Positions 43,769-53,700 of a DNA stretch of 64,000 nucleotides are shown here, one piece after another. The position numbers were made by a program, and so were the translations under genes. The number at the start of each line of letters is the position of its first letter. Position 1 is the first letter of the stretch. Source of the stretch: Heliocidaris tuberculata (lineage: Eukaryota; Echinodermata; Echinoidea; Camarodonta; Echinometridae); NCBI GenBank assembly GCA_025618425.1, contig CM046832.1, positions 67,171,427 through 67,235,426 of the forward strand. The letters run 5' to 3'. The notes beneath the pieces were generated by a model. The model did not search any database and had not been told where the DNA came from. It was given only the letters and a program-made list of their open reading frames with translations.

Positions 43769-44530
43769 GAGCATAATTTATAAGCTGCAAAGACTGATGA
43801 AAATAATGATACATGTATAAAGATTGGCAATAAGTGTAAACGAAGTTCATGCTCATACAATTTTCTCATTCAATCCATTTTATGTGTACTTTTACTTTAA
43901 AAAGTCTGATAAAAAAAGAAAAAAAGAATGGTTACACAGAATGTCATACATTTATACCCCCTCACCCCCTAAAAATATCAAAGAGTAAAATTTATGGCAG
44001 GGTGAATGAATTTTAATATTAAAAAAAAAATTATAATAATTCAGATGATGTATCACTCTCAAGTGAATAAGTTTAAACATCACTCTATTCATAAGGGCTT
44101 CGATGCAGGGCGGTGTGGAACCAACCATTGAATAAAACATTTCTGTTGGGAAATCTTGAATTTTGTCTGCAAATCAATAATTTCTGATCCTGTCATCACA
44201 AACAAAAAGTAATAAAATCTGATCATCTTTTCTTTTCTTGTAAGCTAATTCAGTCTGACATCCCTATTCATAATGGTTTATCAACACCCCTCTGTAAGCA
44301 TCATAAGGTAGAAAAATAAAATTCATAAAGAGCAGATAAATAATGAATGAAATCAACATTCAATGACAGAAGTTTTAACATTATACATTAAAAAAAACAA
44401 AATACATACAAGCAAATTCTTGTCAACTGAAATTCAAAATTTAGGAAATGTAATGAAAAAGAAAAAAGGGGGAGTCTACTGGTAAATAAAATCTTATATG
44501 AAGTAAACCAAAAAAAAAAAACAACAAAAA

Positions 44531-44571
<41 letters not shown>

Positions 44572-44700
44572 TATTTCATCCACATCAACAGCCAGGAATG
44601 AATTACATGAAATCACAACCTTGAAAAATTGAAAATAATGATAGAAAAAAATCTCTTTTGTACTCCCTAAATTCATAAATAAACTTCTAGATTTAGATAT
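42126..44700. repeat. Intergenic DNA with microsatellites and small inverted repeats
   Basis: No gene is seen. A TAGTAGGGTGTAC block occurs at about 42784 and 42853, with an inverse (GGTACACCC) at about 42723, next to AATCTTGTC/GACAAGATT-type arms. GA microsatellite at 43738-43762, TA microsatellite at about 44532-44568. Confidence 0.55.
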
Positions 44701-44707
44701 TAATATA

Positions 44708-44881
44708 CAGGTAACTCTGCCTAAGTCGAATCTCTTGGGACCACAGAAATCTGTTCGACTTAGGCGAAATTCGACTTAGAAGAATTAAAAAACACATGTT
44801 TTGCTCATTCTGTTCTGAAAAATTGCTTCGACTAAGGCGATTATTCGACTTATGGAAGGTCGACTTATGCAGAGTTAACTG
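44708..44881 (-). mobile_element. Tigger/pogo-like MITE, copy 1
   Basis: 174 bp, ends CAGGTAACTCTGCCTAAGTC and GACTTATGCAGAGTTAACTG (imperfect inverted repeats), TA flanks on both sides. A close copy in opposite orientation lies at 54571-54742. It sits just beyond the probable SELENOK poly(A) site. Non-coding. Confidence 0.85.
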
Positions 44882-44893
44882 TATATTCATACA

Positions 44894-44899
44894 TTTAAT
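44894..44899 (-). terminator. Possible SELENOK poly(A) signal
   Basis: ATTAAA on the minus strand, about 120 nt after the SECIS element. It is a common variant hexamer and the nearest good candidate. Unproven. Confidence 0.35.
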
Positions 44900-45019
44900 G
44901 TACATTGAAATATAAATTCTCTTTCAATATATATTAAGAGTATAATTTAAAACAAAATAGTGATATACAATATTCTCTTCAAAATCATTTTTGAAGAGAA
45001 TATTATAACATACATGTAT

Positions 45020-45093
45020 GTATCTGTTGTTTTTCATCAGTCAAGTTAGCCTCAAGTTTTTGAGTTTACTAACAAGACGTCATTATCAGATAC
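45020..45093 (-). promoter_or_regulatory. SELENOK: SECIS element (form 2) of SELENOK
   Basis: RNA hairpin that recruits SBP2 and the Sec-specific elongation factor so that UGA is read as selenocysteine. On the minus strand: helix I GTATCTG (45093-45087) pairs perfectly with CAGATAC (45026-45020). The SBP2 quartet is TGAC (45082-45079, preceded by A) against TGAT (45039-45036), giving the canonical tandem G-A pairs. Helix II GTCTTGTTAG (45078-45069) pairs with CTAACTTGAC (45049-45040) with one U-U/U-U mismatch. The apical loop begins TAAA (conserved AA at 45067-45065). Then a mini-stem CTCAA/TTGAG (45064-45060 with 45055-45051) makes it a form 2 SECIS. It lies in the SELENOK 3' UTR on the same strand. 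Confidence 0.9.
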
Positions 45094-45905
45094 TTCAACA
45101 AATTCAATGGGGGACCACTCAGAAATATCAATAAATAAAATTCTTTACCAAACATGTACATATTCTTATTCTAACAATTATCTGAAATTCTTTTCTTTGA
45201 TTCTCAACTCAAATACAAATAAATAACTGCTTAAAAATTAGCTAAAAATATTTAACAACTAAACTGTGAGATTATTATTGCACTTGGCTGCATTTTTGCT
45301 TGCTCATATTGAACAATGTACCTATGCAAATCATAATTTTGGTCTTTTGAACCATTGCTGTTATCACTACTCTCATTACAAAGTAAGCTAATGCACTTCC
45401 AAGAACACACTTGCATTCAGTTTCAAGCTTATTCAGGAACTTTCTATTGTACGTGTATGGCCAGTTTAAACTCAAAATATTTGCAGCACTAATGATACGA
45501 CAAAAAAAAAAAAAAAATACTACTTGACTGAGTTTTCACCATGATCATCAATTAAGAAATATACATAGCATTGGCACATATCAGTCACCCTTTGCAGCGT
45601 AAGTTTGATCACACAGACACATGTAATTCTTACCTAAAAAGAAATGGGCATAATGCTGAGATTGAACTATTTTTCCTGAGTTTTAGGTACAGCACTATAT
45701 TGAGCTAATGGGATAATAACAGCAAACTATAGACTGGTAAGATTGGAAATGACAAAAATTATTCTATGCAAAAAATCCTTTGATGTATAGGAACAAGCCA
45801 TCTGTGACTGGAAGACTCAATGACCATCTGAATGAATTTTGCATTTGTTGATATTTCTGGTGGTGTCCAAGGCCTACTCCTTGCATCTGGCCAAGGAGAA
45901 GGCAT
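45094..45905 (-). other. SELENOK: SELENOK 3' UTR up to the SECIS
   Basis: Lies between the stop codon and the SECIS element in the last exon. Open frames here (for example 45275-45475) have no similarity and are read-through of UTR. A T-run is at 45500-45515 as seen on the minus strand. Confidence 0.65.
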
Positions 45906-45909
45906 TTAC
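45906..45909 (-). CDS. SELENOK: SELENOK coding exon 6 (last base of Arg plus stop)
   Basis: The acceptor TTTTTCCCTTACAG precedes GTAA: G completes the final Arg codon (AG|G) and TAA ends translation. The rest of this exon is 3' UTR carrying the SECIS. If the upstream donor is not used, the unspliced reading AGG TGA gives the same C-terminus. Confidence 0.7.
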
Positions 45910-48900
45910 CTGTAAGGGAAAAACAAAGGAAGATGAGGAAGGTTATGATGTACTTAAACTCAGAATATGTCATATGCAGGACTTGCAGCACAAGCAGAAT
46001 AGTCTTAATTTCCTAAGATAAGAAGCATCCCAGTCTATCATCATGTAGAAAAGAAAGTGTCTTCCATTTGAATTCAGCCTTTCAATTACATTCCTGTCCA
46101 GATTCAGATTTAACCTTATAAATTTTGTACAATCAAAGATCACAATGGCCCATATATATATATATACATCTTTATTCACATCTTGGTGATCCAGGAATAA
46201 AATGATAGGTTCCCTTATCATGGCTGCCCACCGGATGTCATTCCATGGAGACAAACAAGGATAGTCAGGCACATAAATGCACAAAACAGGCTCAGTCATA
46301 GTCTCTAGGTACATACAAAACTTAATGACATTGACACTGGGGTGCAAGTGTCAAACACAAGGCTTTGGATTTGTATAAAATGAAAAAAAAATGTTGACAA
46401 AACAATCATCAAATTTAAACATCCAGTCTGTATCTAGAGCATTGTCTTGACATCTTATGGATAGCCGACTAATTTCATTATTCACTGTTTACTTTGGCAT
46501 GAATTCTTTTTAATCAAACAAATCAATTGGCAAAATGGGAGTATTGATGCCTGATGAGTTGCAGCATTACTCACCTTCCTCATCCACCCCCTGCAGCAGG
46601 TGGGGGAGCTGGTCCTGATCCTCTGCCTCCAAATCCTCCCATTCGTCTCCTTGGTGGGGGAGGGGGTCCACCGGGTCTGCAGGTGTGATACCAATAAATA
46701 AGCATTAAAACTTAACACTGACAACTTTGACAACTGCCAATATTTAACAAAGAAAATAAGAAACGCACTTTTAATAAAAGTGTAAAGGCCACCGCACACC
46801 TTACGATCCGACTGGCCTGCGACCAGTCTGTGATTGAGTGAGGGGAGATGAATCGCAGGGCAGTCACATGCCTCGACACCGACTACTGTTGTCTGCGATT
46901 TGCGCATGCGCTCTTTGCTTTTTGTCATACCAATACTGCTGTATGATTGGCTGGAAGTTGGATTGAGCCTACGATCCAGTTATAGAGATTCAACATGTCA
47001 AATCCTTATGACTGACCTTGCGATTTATATCTGACTGGTTTGCGACTCACATGCTGACAAGAGCTGTGACGTCACATCTTCCCTCACTCAATTGCAGACC
47101 GGTCGCAGACCAGTAAGATCGTAAGGTGTGCGGTGGCCTTAACACATTCTGAATTTTTCAGACAGTTGGGTCATGAATGGTTTTTTTATAGGGTTGAATC
47201 AAGTTTATTTAATCACATGAACGATTTGATTATTTTTTTACCACTCATGATTAAGTGAGTTTGCTCTACATGATGTCACTTGATCAATTTTGTCTACCAG
47301 TAAATGTTTTGGTCATTTATGTCACATTTATTTCCCCTAATTTTGAGCATTGGAAAGCTTGATGCTTAGTTTTGGTTGTCTTAGACAGGTAACCCTTAAA
47401 GCCTGTAGTAAACTGTTTTGAGCCATGGATACAATTTGATTTCAAATTCTGTGATACAACTAATCATCATTAAGCCTTCTTCAAATTTGGATGTACATAA
47501 ACATAATATACAGTAGATATAGGCTTTCAAGACTCACCCTCTCCTGTTGCCAGTAAGGCCTTGTCTGTAGTCTGAGGAGTATCCGGTGCCTTTATTTGTT
47601 AACTCAGGCTGCAGTTTCAAGGAAAAAATAACAGTTTTAAATTGGAGAAACATAATCAAAGATCTATATGATCTTAAAAAAGAAAGGTTTCATTAATGTT
47701 TGTTTTGTTTTGTTTGATTGATTTTATTTCTGCATTCAATAGCATGATACAAAATATAATATTACAGAAAAAAGTATATAAACATATTGTCAGACATTAA
47801 CAATTTACTCCTTAAAATACAAAGAAAATATGTATACAATATGGGAAATTAACATTTTGAAATTAACAGGGATTGTGAATGCAGGAGACCGTCATCATGA
47901 GCGAGTTGCTTGATGTCGATGGCGGCCTCATGTAGATAGGCAAAACTAATACAACTGTAAATATGGTACAGATGATCATTTGTAAAATTCTTCCCTATAT
48001 AATGACAACATTCAATAAAAGAATAAAATCAACTGATGATACTTATGAAAGACAAAAAGGAGAGATAAAAGGAAGACAAAGCACATATCTATTTAGAAAG
48101 AAGGAATTTGAAGAAGAATACAAAGCTTGACAGTTGTATTAGACTCCTAGTGAATTTATTTATAATTCACTACAGGTTCTTTATAAATTTGCTGGGTGGG
48201 CCAGAAATATATTTGAAGCAATGTTGGCAAAAAACTGAATAAAACCCAACACTTACCGCAAACATTGTTCTGAAACTAAGAGCAAGAAGAGAAGAGATAA
48301 AAATATAAATACTTTAATTCATAAAAGAAATACACATCTACTTTATAAAGGTGAATCATATTTCACAGACTTAACGGTTAACCCTAAAATACAAAAGCAG
48401 CAGAAAACACATTCAGCATAGTAAATGGATCTTTTACATACATATATTCCACTTGGATTGTCTGATACCCATTTGTAAACATTAAAATAAGGTCAATGAA
48501 GAAACTTTTCCAAGTTTCCATATCTGCTTTCTCCTCAGCCTGTTTTGTCCCTCCATTTAAAAAAAAAATGGACAAGAAGTGTGTAGTATGTGCACTACAG
48601 GAGTCCTTGCAACAAGCTTCAAATTTTAAACTGATTTTAACTAAGTGGCCAAGGGAAACTGTGAATCATTATAAATCATTAGTATTTAGAAGGAAAAGAA
48701 AAAGACTTACAAGAGCACTACAAAGTTCACAATTCCCCAAAAGAGTTCGGGAATGAATGACAGTCGCCATGGTGACCTGGAGTCCAAAACCTGCCCTAAA
48801 GATAAAAAGGGGATGAAATGGACATCATCATTCTGAGGTAGTAATATCAATTTCAACCATTGCATAATAATTGAATACATTGGACATTACGAAATTAACA

Positions 48901-50248
48901 GTTTAGTATTCACCACCTATATCTCCTGTATTTTCTTCTTAAAATATATTTTCCTATTTAAAATTGGACAAACAGAAGACATCATGATCAATTTAAAACT
49001 CAGTCTAGTATAGAATAATCAAACTCCAATCACTGATTCAATAAAAGCAGAAAAAGAAAAGGATCAGAATGTTTGAAAAATCATCTGATATTATAGAAAA
49101 TAAGGTGTCAAAAATTTTGCTCGCTTGTTTCACTCTCTCACAAAATTTAGAAACTTGAAAGTTGGTATTCTGGCAAGAGACATCAGCCCCCCTGGCGAAA
49201 GGGTGCTCCTAGGCCTATGGCTATAGACCGACTTGATGTATGGTGGAGGCCGGAGGGTCCATAATAAGCAAGTGCATGTCTATGATTTAATATTTTCTAA
49301 AGAGAAAATGGAAATTGAGATAGAGGGGAGAGAAGAGCTCGCAAGATACATCACAGAGTTGCCAATTTGTGTTTGATCGATTACAACTGCAAAAATTCAT
49401 AACTTTCTTATTTCTCATTGGATTTTGCTCAAACTTCCATTAATTTTCATAATCTTTTTCTTTTTATTTTTTTGCGTCATTTAAACCAACTTGATATCAG
49501 GGTGGACTTTCCCTAGTTATAAGTTACATGTTATAGTTGTCTCTTCAAAATTCTCTCCATGATTGCGAGTTGTGACAAGTAAATATGGGCAAGGCTTTTG
49601 AGGTGACTGACATGACTGAGTGACAAGAATGTCAACTTAGTTTAGGTTTTCCTAGTCATACTGGCTTGTAGAAGTTGTAGACAGAAAAATCCGTCTGTTT
49701 GGAGGAGTTTTATAACATTTTTTGACTTTTGAGGTTCTCCGGGAGGGACTCCGTGAAGCCAGACGTAGTCTCTGCGGCGGAGCATATCCCCGAACAAAAT
49801 GGACTGATTTTGGGGTCTAACTGGCTTGATGTTTTATGAATGTCAAATTTATATTATAAAACATCAAGGCCATGTCATGCATGTGGCCTTGTGGCTAGGT
49901 TATCCCCCTAAATTTTGGTTCATTCTTTGTCATATTATTATTAATGAGTAGAAATCAAAGGGAAATTTCAGGTTGATCAAACGGAAATGCAAATGACTGA
50001 TGAAACGGAAAGTTTTGTGAAACTCGCTTTCAGTGAAAGCCCATGGCAATGGCTGCAATTGAATGATAAAATCGAATGACAACACAGTCACACTCACACT
50101 CGGTCAGATCACTTATCCAATGAACAAGGTTATAGACTAGATCTATGCATTACCATGATGATTCATGAATGATGATTACACTGTCTCAGTTCACATGGTT
50201 CAAATGTAACTTAAAAGTAACCTTACCACTTTGGGAGAGGTATGGCAT
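45906..50248 (-). CDS. SELENOK: Selenoprotein K (whole gene, six coding exons)
   Basis: Small ER membrane selenoprotein; in vertebrates it takes part in ER-associated degradation and in DHHC6-dependent palmitoylation. Exons 50227-50248, 48711-48795, 48257-48275, 47538-47608, 46575-46676 and 45906-45909 join in frame to 100 codons plus TAA. Landmarks: N-terminus MPYLSQSGQVLDSRSPWRLS, a membrane segment IPELFWGIVNFVVLFFRTMF (about 22-41), then a Gly/Pro/Arg-rich cytosolic tail with PGGPPPPPRRRMGGFGGRG (SH3-ligand-like) and the C-terminus PPPAAGGGUGR. Human SELENOK (94 residues) has the same layout, QVLDSRS, LFWG-type and GGUGR motifs. The in-frame TGA at 46580-46582 is the Sec codon; a matching SECIS is at 45020-45093. 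Divergent from NDUFA5. Functional by all visible criteria. Confidence 0.95.
45910..46574 (-). other. SELENOK intron 5
   Basis: Begins gtgagt right after the Sec-Gly-Ar codons and ends in a pyrimidine-rich acceptor. Contains a short TA repeat near 46151. No gene seen. Confidence 0.6.
46575..46676 (-). CDS. SELENOK: SELENOK coding exon 5 (contains the Sec codon)
   Basis: Completes a Gly codon and reads PGGPPPPPRRRMGGFGGRGS, then GPAPPPAAGGG, TGA (Sec), GGA (Gly) and AG of Arg. Acceptor ACCTGCAG, donor GGAAG|gtgagt. The TGA lies exactly where human SELENOK has Sec in GGUGR. Confidence 0.95.
46786..47139. mobile_element. MITE in SELENOK intron 4 with TAA target duplication
   Basis: 354 bp with terminal inverted repeats AGGCCACCGCACACCTTACG and CGTAAGGTGTGCGGTGGCCT, flanked by TAA on both sides. 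A 3-bp TAA/TWA duplication is typical of PIF/Harbinger elements. The interior holds a second inverted layer (GACTGGTCTGCGACCGG-like). Non-coding. Confidence 0.85.
47140..47537 (-). other. Rest of SELENOK intron 4
   Basis: Plain intron; nothing recognised. Confidence 0.6.
47538..47608 (-). CDS. SELENOK: SELENOK coding exon 4
   Basis: 71 nt reading PELTNKGTGYSSDYRQGLTG then NRR and the first two bases of Gly. It corresponds to the variable, Ser/Arg-rich region after the membrane segment (SDxR motif as in human SSDSR). Acceptor ACTGCAG, donor GAGG|gtgagt. Confidence 0.9.
47609..48256 (-). other. SELENOK intron 3
   Basis: Plain AT-rich intron; nothing recognised. Confidence 0.6.
48257..48275 (-). 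CDS. SELENOK: SELENOK coding exon 3 (19-nt microexon)
   Basis: Bounded by TTGCTCTTAG and GCG|gtaagt. Together with the two bases from exon 2 it reads FFRTMFA, matching human FFKTLL at the end of the membrane helix. Without this microexon the frame would be lost, which supports it. Confidence 0.88.
48276..48710 (-). other. SELENOK intron 2
   Basis: Plain intron; open frames on both strands have no similarity. Confidence 0.6.
48711..48795 (-). CDS. SELENOK: SELENOK coding exon 2
   Basis: 85 nt: completes a Gly codon, then QVLDSRSPWRLSFIPELFWG and IVNFVVLF. This is the most conserved part of SELENOK (QVLDSRS, PWRLS, FWGI, FVVLFF). Acceptor ATCTTTAG, donor CTT|gtaagt. Confidence 0.95.
48796..50226 (-). 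repeat. SELENOK intron 1 with a copy of the 16.8-kb MITE family
   Basis: About 49015-49515 carries the family hallmarks: ATAAAAGCAGAAAAAG near 49041, GAGTTGCCAATTTGTGTTTG near 49353, CATAACTTTCTTATT near 49399 and the end TGATATCAGGGTGGACTTTCCC near 49491-49512. The rest is plain intron. Confidence 0.65.
50227..50248 (-). CDS. SELENOK: SELENOK coding exon 1
   Basis: 22 coding nt: ATG at 50246-50248, reading MPYLSQS plus the first base of Gly, donor AGTG|gtaagg. It aligns with human MVYISNG. The exon continues upstream as 5' UTR. Confidence 0.9.
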
Positions 50249-50733
50249 CTTTGGATCGGATGACTTTGGGGTTTTCAGGCACTGGAAATAGCAGAGTTAT
50301 TAAAAAAGCCTAAAATTGTCAGCCCGCTTGTTATTCTACAAATACAACACAAGCGATACGAACACGAATTATCAAGTCATGCAAGCGCATGCAATGCATT
50401 AATGATTACGTGTATCAATGCAATAACATCTATGTGTGTAATACGGTACGGTACGTTGTTGTTGTTGTTGATTAGTGTTTTATGGCAATCAGTCAATTTT
50501 GACTATTATCACCAACTATATATATATATATTTTTTTTAAAACAAAATTTAATCATTTGAATAATATAATTGACTTCTCTCTTCTTTTTTTTGTATTTTT
50601 TAAAAAGTTATTATATTATATATATTTATATATATATATATATACGTACACCCTGCGTACACCCCACACTATATATATAGGCGTATGCGTACGGGTGCGC
50701 TTCCGTTGCTGCCCGCCAGCGAGATAGATCGTC
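50249..50733. promoter_or_regulatory. Shared divergent promoter region of SELENOK and NDUFA5
   Basis: Only 485 bp separate the two start codons, which point away from each other. The stretch holds TA-rich simple repeats (about 50517-50531 and 50624-50643) and, just before NDUFA5, an NRF-1-like GCGTATGCGT (50681-50690) and an ETS-type CTTCCG (50700-50705), as is usual for nuclear genes of mitochondrial proteins. Promoter function is inferred from layout. Confidence 0.55.
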
Positions 50734-50754
50734 ATGTCTGGAGCTATTAAAAAG
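50734..50754 (+). CDS. NDUFA5: NDUFA5 coding exon 1
   Basis: ATG TCT GGA GCT ATT AAA AAG, reading MSGAIKK; human starts MAGVLKK. Donor AAAAAG|gtaaaa. Confidence 0.92.
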
Positions 50755-53700
50755 GTAAAAAATTAGATATTTCTTCCTACACTGTTGTTATGGTGCACTT
50801 GATATTAATCTACAAATATACGTATAATTTATTAACGTTTTAATACAGTATTAATAAAGATATTAATCCCTGTATTTCATAAAATTCTGATCTGCCTACA
50901 GTATTCATACTGACATTGACAAATGACGTTAAAATGATAGTGTGGGACTGTAGTAATAAAAATGGTAGATCGCACACCTATGATATGATGGCCGATATTA
51001 ACCTCGCATAAGTGTGAGTGGGGGGACCTGAAGCCCCGCACTTTGTTTTCAGCAGCTAAAAAGTCACCTTTTCAATGATTTATGCGAATGTCTTTTATAT
51101 ATCTTAGGTCTACATATTCTTAAATTAAATTCCTGAGAAAATTACGATGGACAAATATCAATAACATTAATTTTCAAGTCGATGTCAATACCCATGTCGA
51201 ATTTGGTCAAAAAAATGAAAGGGTCCTAAAGCTACGCACACGTAATAAATGAATGCAAATCTTGATTTTTAAGCTGACTGACGTGAATTTCATCCAGATT
51301 TGCAAATAGAGTCTAGTGATAATATCACCAAAAATAAAGGAAAATTGCTCATTCTTTTTGGCGAACGTAAATGATATTGATAATCTTGTTGCTCAGTCAC
51401 ACCAAAAGTTTGGCGCACTGAACGCGTCACATTGCGTAGCTTTAGGACCTGCATAGCTTTAGGACCTCTGACCATACACACGAGCGTTTTTGAATTTGAG
51501 CTGACGCTGAGCTGAGCCTGAGGCGGAGCTATGCGCTACAAATCAAGAAAAGGCCCGGCAGTTGAATTGCAGCACAGATTGTCGCCGTCGACAAACTGCA
51601 TAGAGGGGTCTAGATCTTATTTTTCAAAAACAAGCTGCACAGATTGTTGTCAGTGACAGTGTCAATCTGTGGCTGTGCGATATGGGCTGACAGGAGGGCT
51701 GTCAACTTTGGGGAACTACTTGGGGCCTGTTTCTCGAAACCGTCATATGTCTAAGTTCTTAACTAAGTCAGCGCTAGTTCTCTAGTTGTCCGCTACGTGT
51801 TTCACAAAGCCGTCTTTACCAAGATGCATGACAACTTCCTGACTAAGGACTTATGACGCCTCCAACCCTGTCATATCTTTTTTAGTCGACGTACAGCGCC
51901 ATCACATGTTATTCATTGGGTAGATTATGGTAGGCAAAAAGTGACACTACATACTTCTATGCAACTTTTTCTACGCATTCCCTTTATCTGAAATTTATCC
52001 ATGTTTATATTATGAAAATTATATAAAATACATAGTGTTTTTGTAATTTTGTTCAAGCATTGTCTCCACTTAACTCTAGTGAATCAACACTCTTTCCACA
52101 TTCTAATGGATAAAAAAACCCACAAACAAACAAACAAACAAGCAACATTCTAATTGAGGCCATTTCAATATTTTTATAAAAGGAACTTTTTTTCAAATGA
52201 AAAAGAAAACCATAATAAAAACAATAACAATAATAGACTGACAGGAGATAGGCCTGTATCAAAATGTGGTGGGATTTGAAAAAAAAAAAAAGTTAAACCA
52301 AAACTTGTCAAATTAATCCCATCATTGGAAACTGGAAAAAAAAAAAAAAAAAAAAACTATTGACAAATACCAAACATTGGGCAAGAAAAAAAAATACGGG
52401 CCTTACTGATAAGCAATGGGAACTTGGGAAGTATTATAATCTAGAAAAAATATAAATTCATAACTGTTGCTAGGTTTGTTTTATGTCAAAATGAATTTAG
52501 TAAGTCTCTTGACTTCTGATTGGAAAGCTAGTTTACAATATGGGTCCTTCATATCTGATCAATTAGCATGAAAAATGACGTGCTACCATAATAAACTTGA
52601 AAATCACATGTTACGTCTTATATAATAATTACAAGAGTGCTTTTTGTGTGAAAACAAATAATTGGGCGATCTTCGTAAATGATTTCTATAAAGATTTCTT
52701 TGGTGAACTAAAATCCGACGAGGGAACTGTAATATGACACGGTAGGCCAGCCATAGTCAACGGCATATTCTCTGGTTTTCAGACCCATATCAGTGTAAAC
52801 ATAGATTATATCAACGATTTTTAAAATGAATACTTTGAAATATACGTGTTTAAAATTATAATATGAATATTTTTGTAATTTCCATATCATACTCAAGCCC
52901 AAAAACATTATGTAAAACATTCAAAGCATATTATTATTACAGTGAAAATATATGGGTTTATTTTTATAAACTATCAAATCACGACATCCGGGGGGTACCT
53001 ATCCAACGTAAAACTGGCTCACCGATCATGAAATAAATCACTCATATTTTTCATTTTACAAGCGAATCCATCATGTAATTTACATGATTTAAAAATTATT
53101 TGGCATCTATTATACCCTTCTACATTTTCTATTTTCTTTTATTCCCTAATTAATTCAAATATTTGCAGTTGAGATAAATTTAGCTTTTAAAAATATAGTG
53201 TAATTGCAACCAAGGCTACGTGTCGGCTCCTATTCTCGCCGATAGTATCGATATCACGAGATGTCTAGCTGGTTAGCTCTTCGTGAAACAGTTTAGGAAG
53301 ATCATGGACATCTCCGTAGTTGGCGGATAAAGTTATGACTGTCTTGTCGTTGGTTTCGAGAAACAGGCCCCTGGAGTTGGAGGGAGATTCGTTTTTTGTC
53401 TCTCGCCCAGTCACTCACACTTATCATGCTTATTGCTTATTGGTAATATTCTTTTACTGTGATTATATTTTTTTTAAAGATAATCACGAGAATGTATTTT
53501 TTTTTAATATTGAAAATTTGCTGCTGAAGTCACGAAATGTCAAAATTGTAGCTGAACGGCGCGTTTTTAATGGAAAATTACACTTTTGGGAAAGGAGGTA
53601 AAATGGAGCTATTGGTAATAGTCCCTTTATTGATTAATAAAAGGTGATTTATAAAATTGAAAAATAAAAACTCCAAAGGTAATATCTTTCTAGAATTTGC

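Noticed and set aside
46571..46582. TGA at 46580-46582 as an ordinary stop or a pseudogene lesion in SELENOK
   Set aside because: Its position in GGUGR, the downstream Gly-Arg-stop and a well-formed SECIS all indicate selenocysteine.
46482..46928. 148-codon minus-strand frame overlapping SELENOK exon 5
   Set aside because: It reads SELENOK exon 5 in the wrong frame and continues through intron and MITE sequence.
50227..50290. A second frame through SELENOK exon 1 that looks protein-like (PENPKVIRSKDAIPLPK) after a TTTCCAG
   Set aside because: Continuing that frame into exon 2 gives no known protein, while the ATG frame gives the SELENOK N-terminus and keeps the full exon chain in frame.
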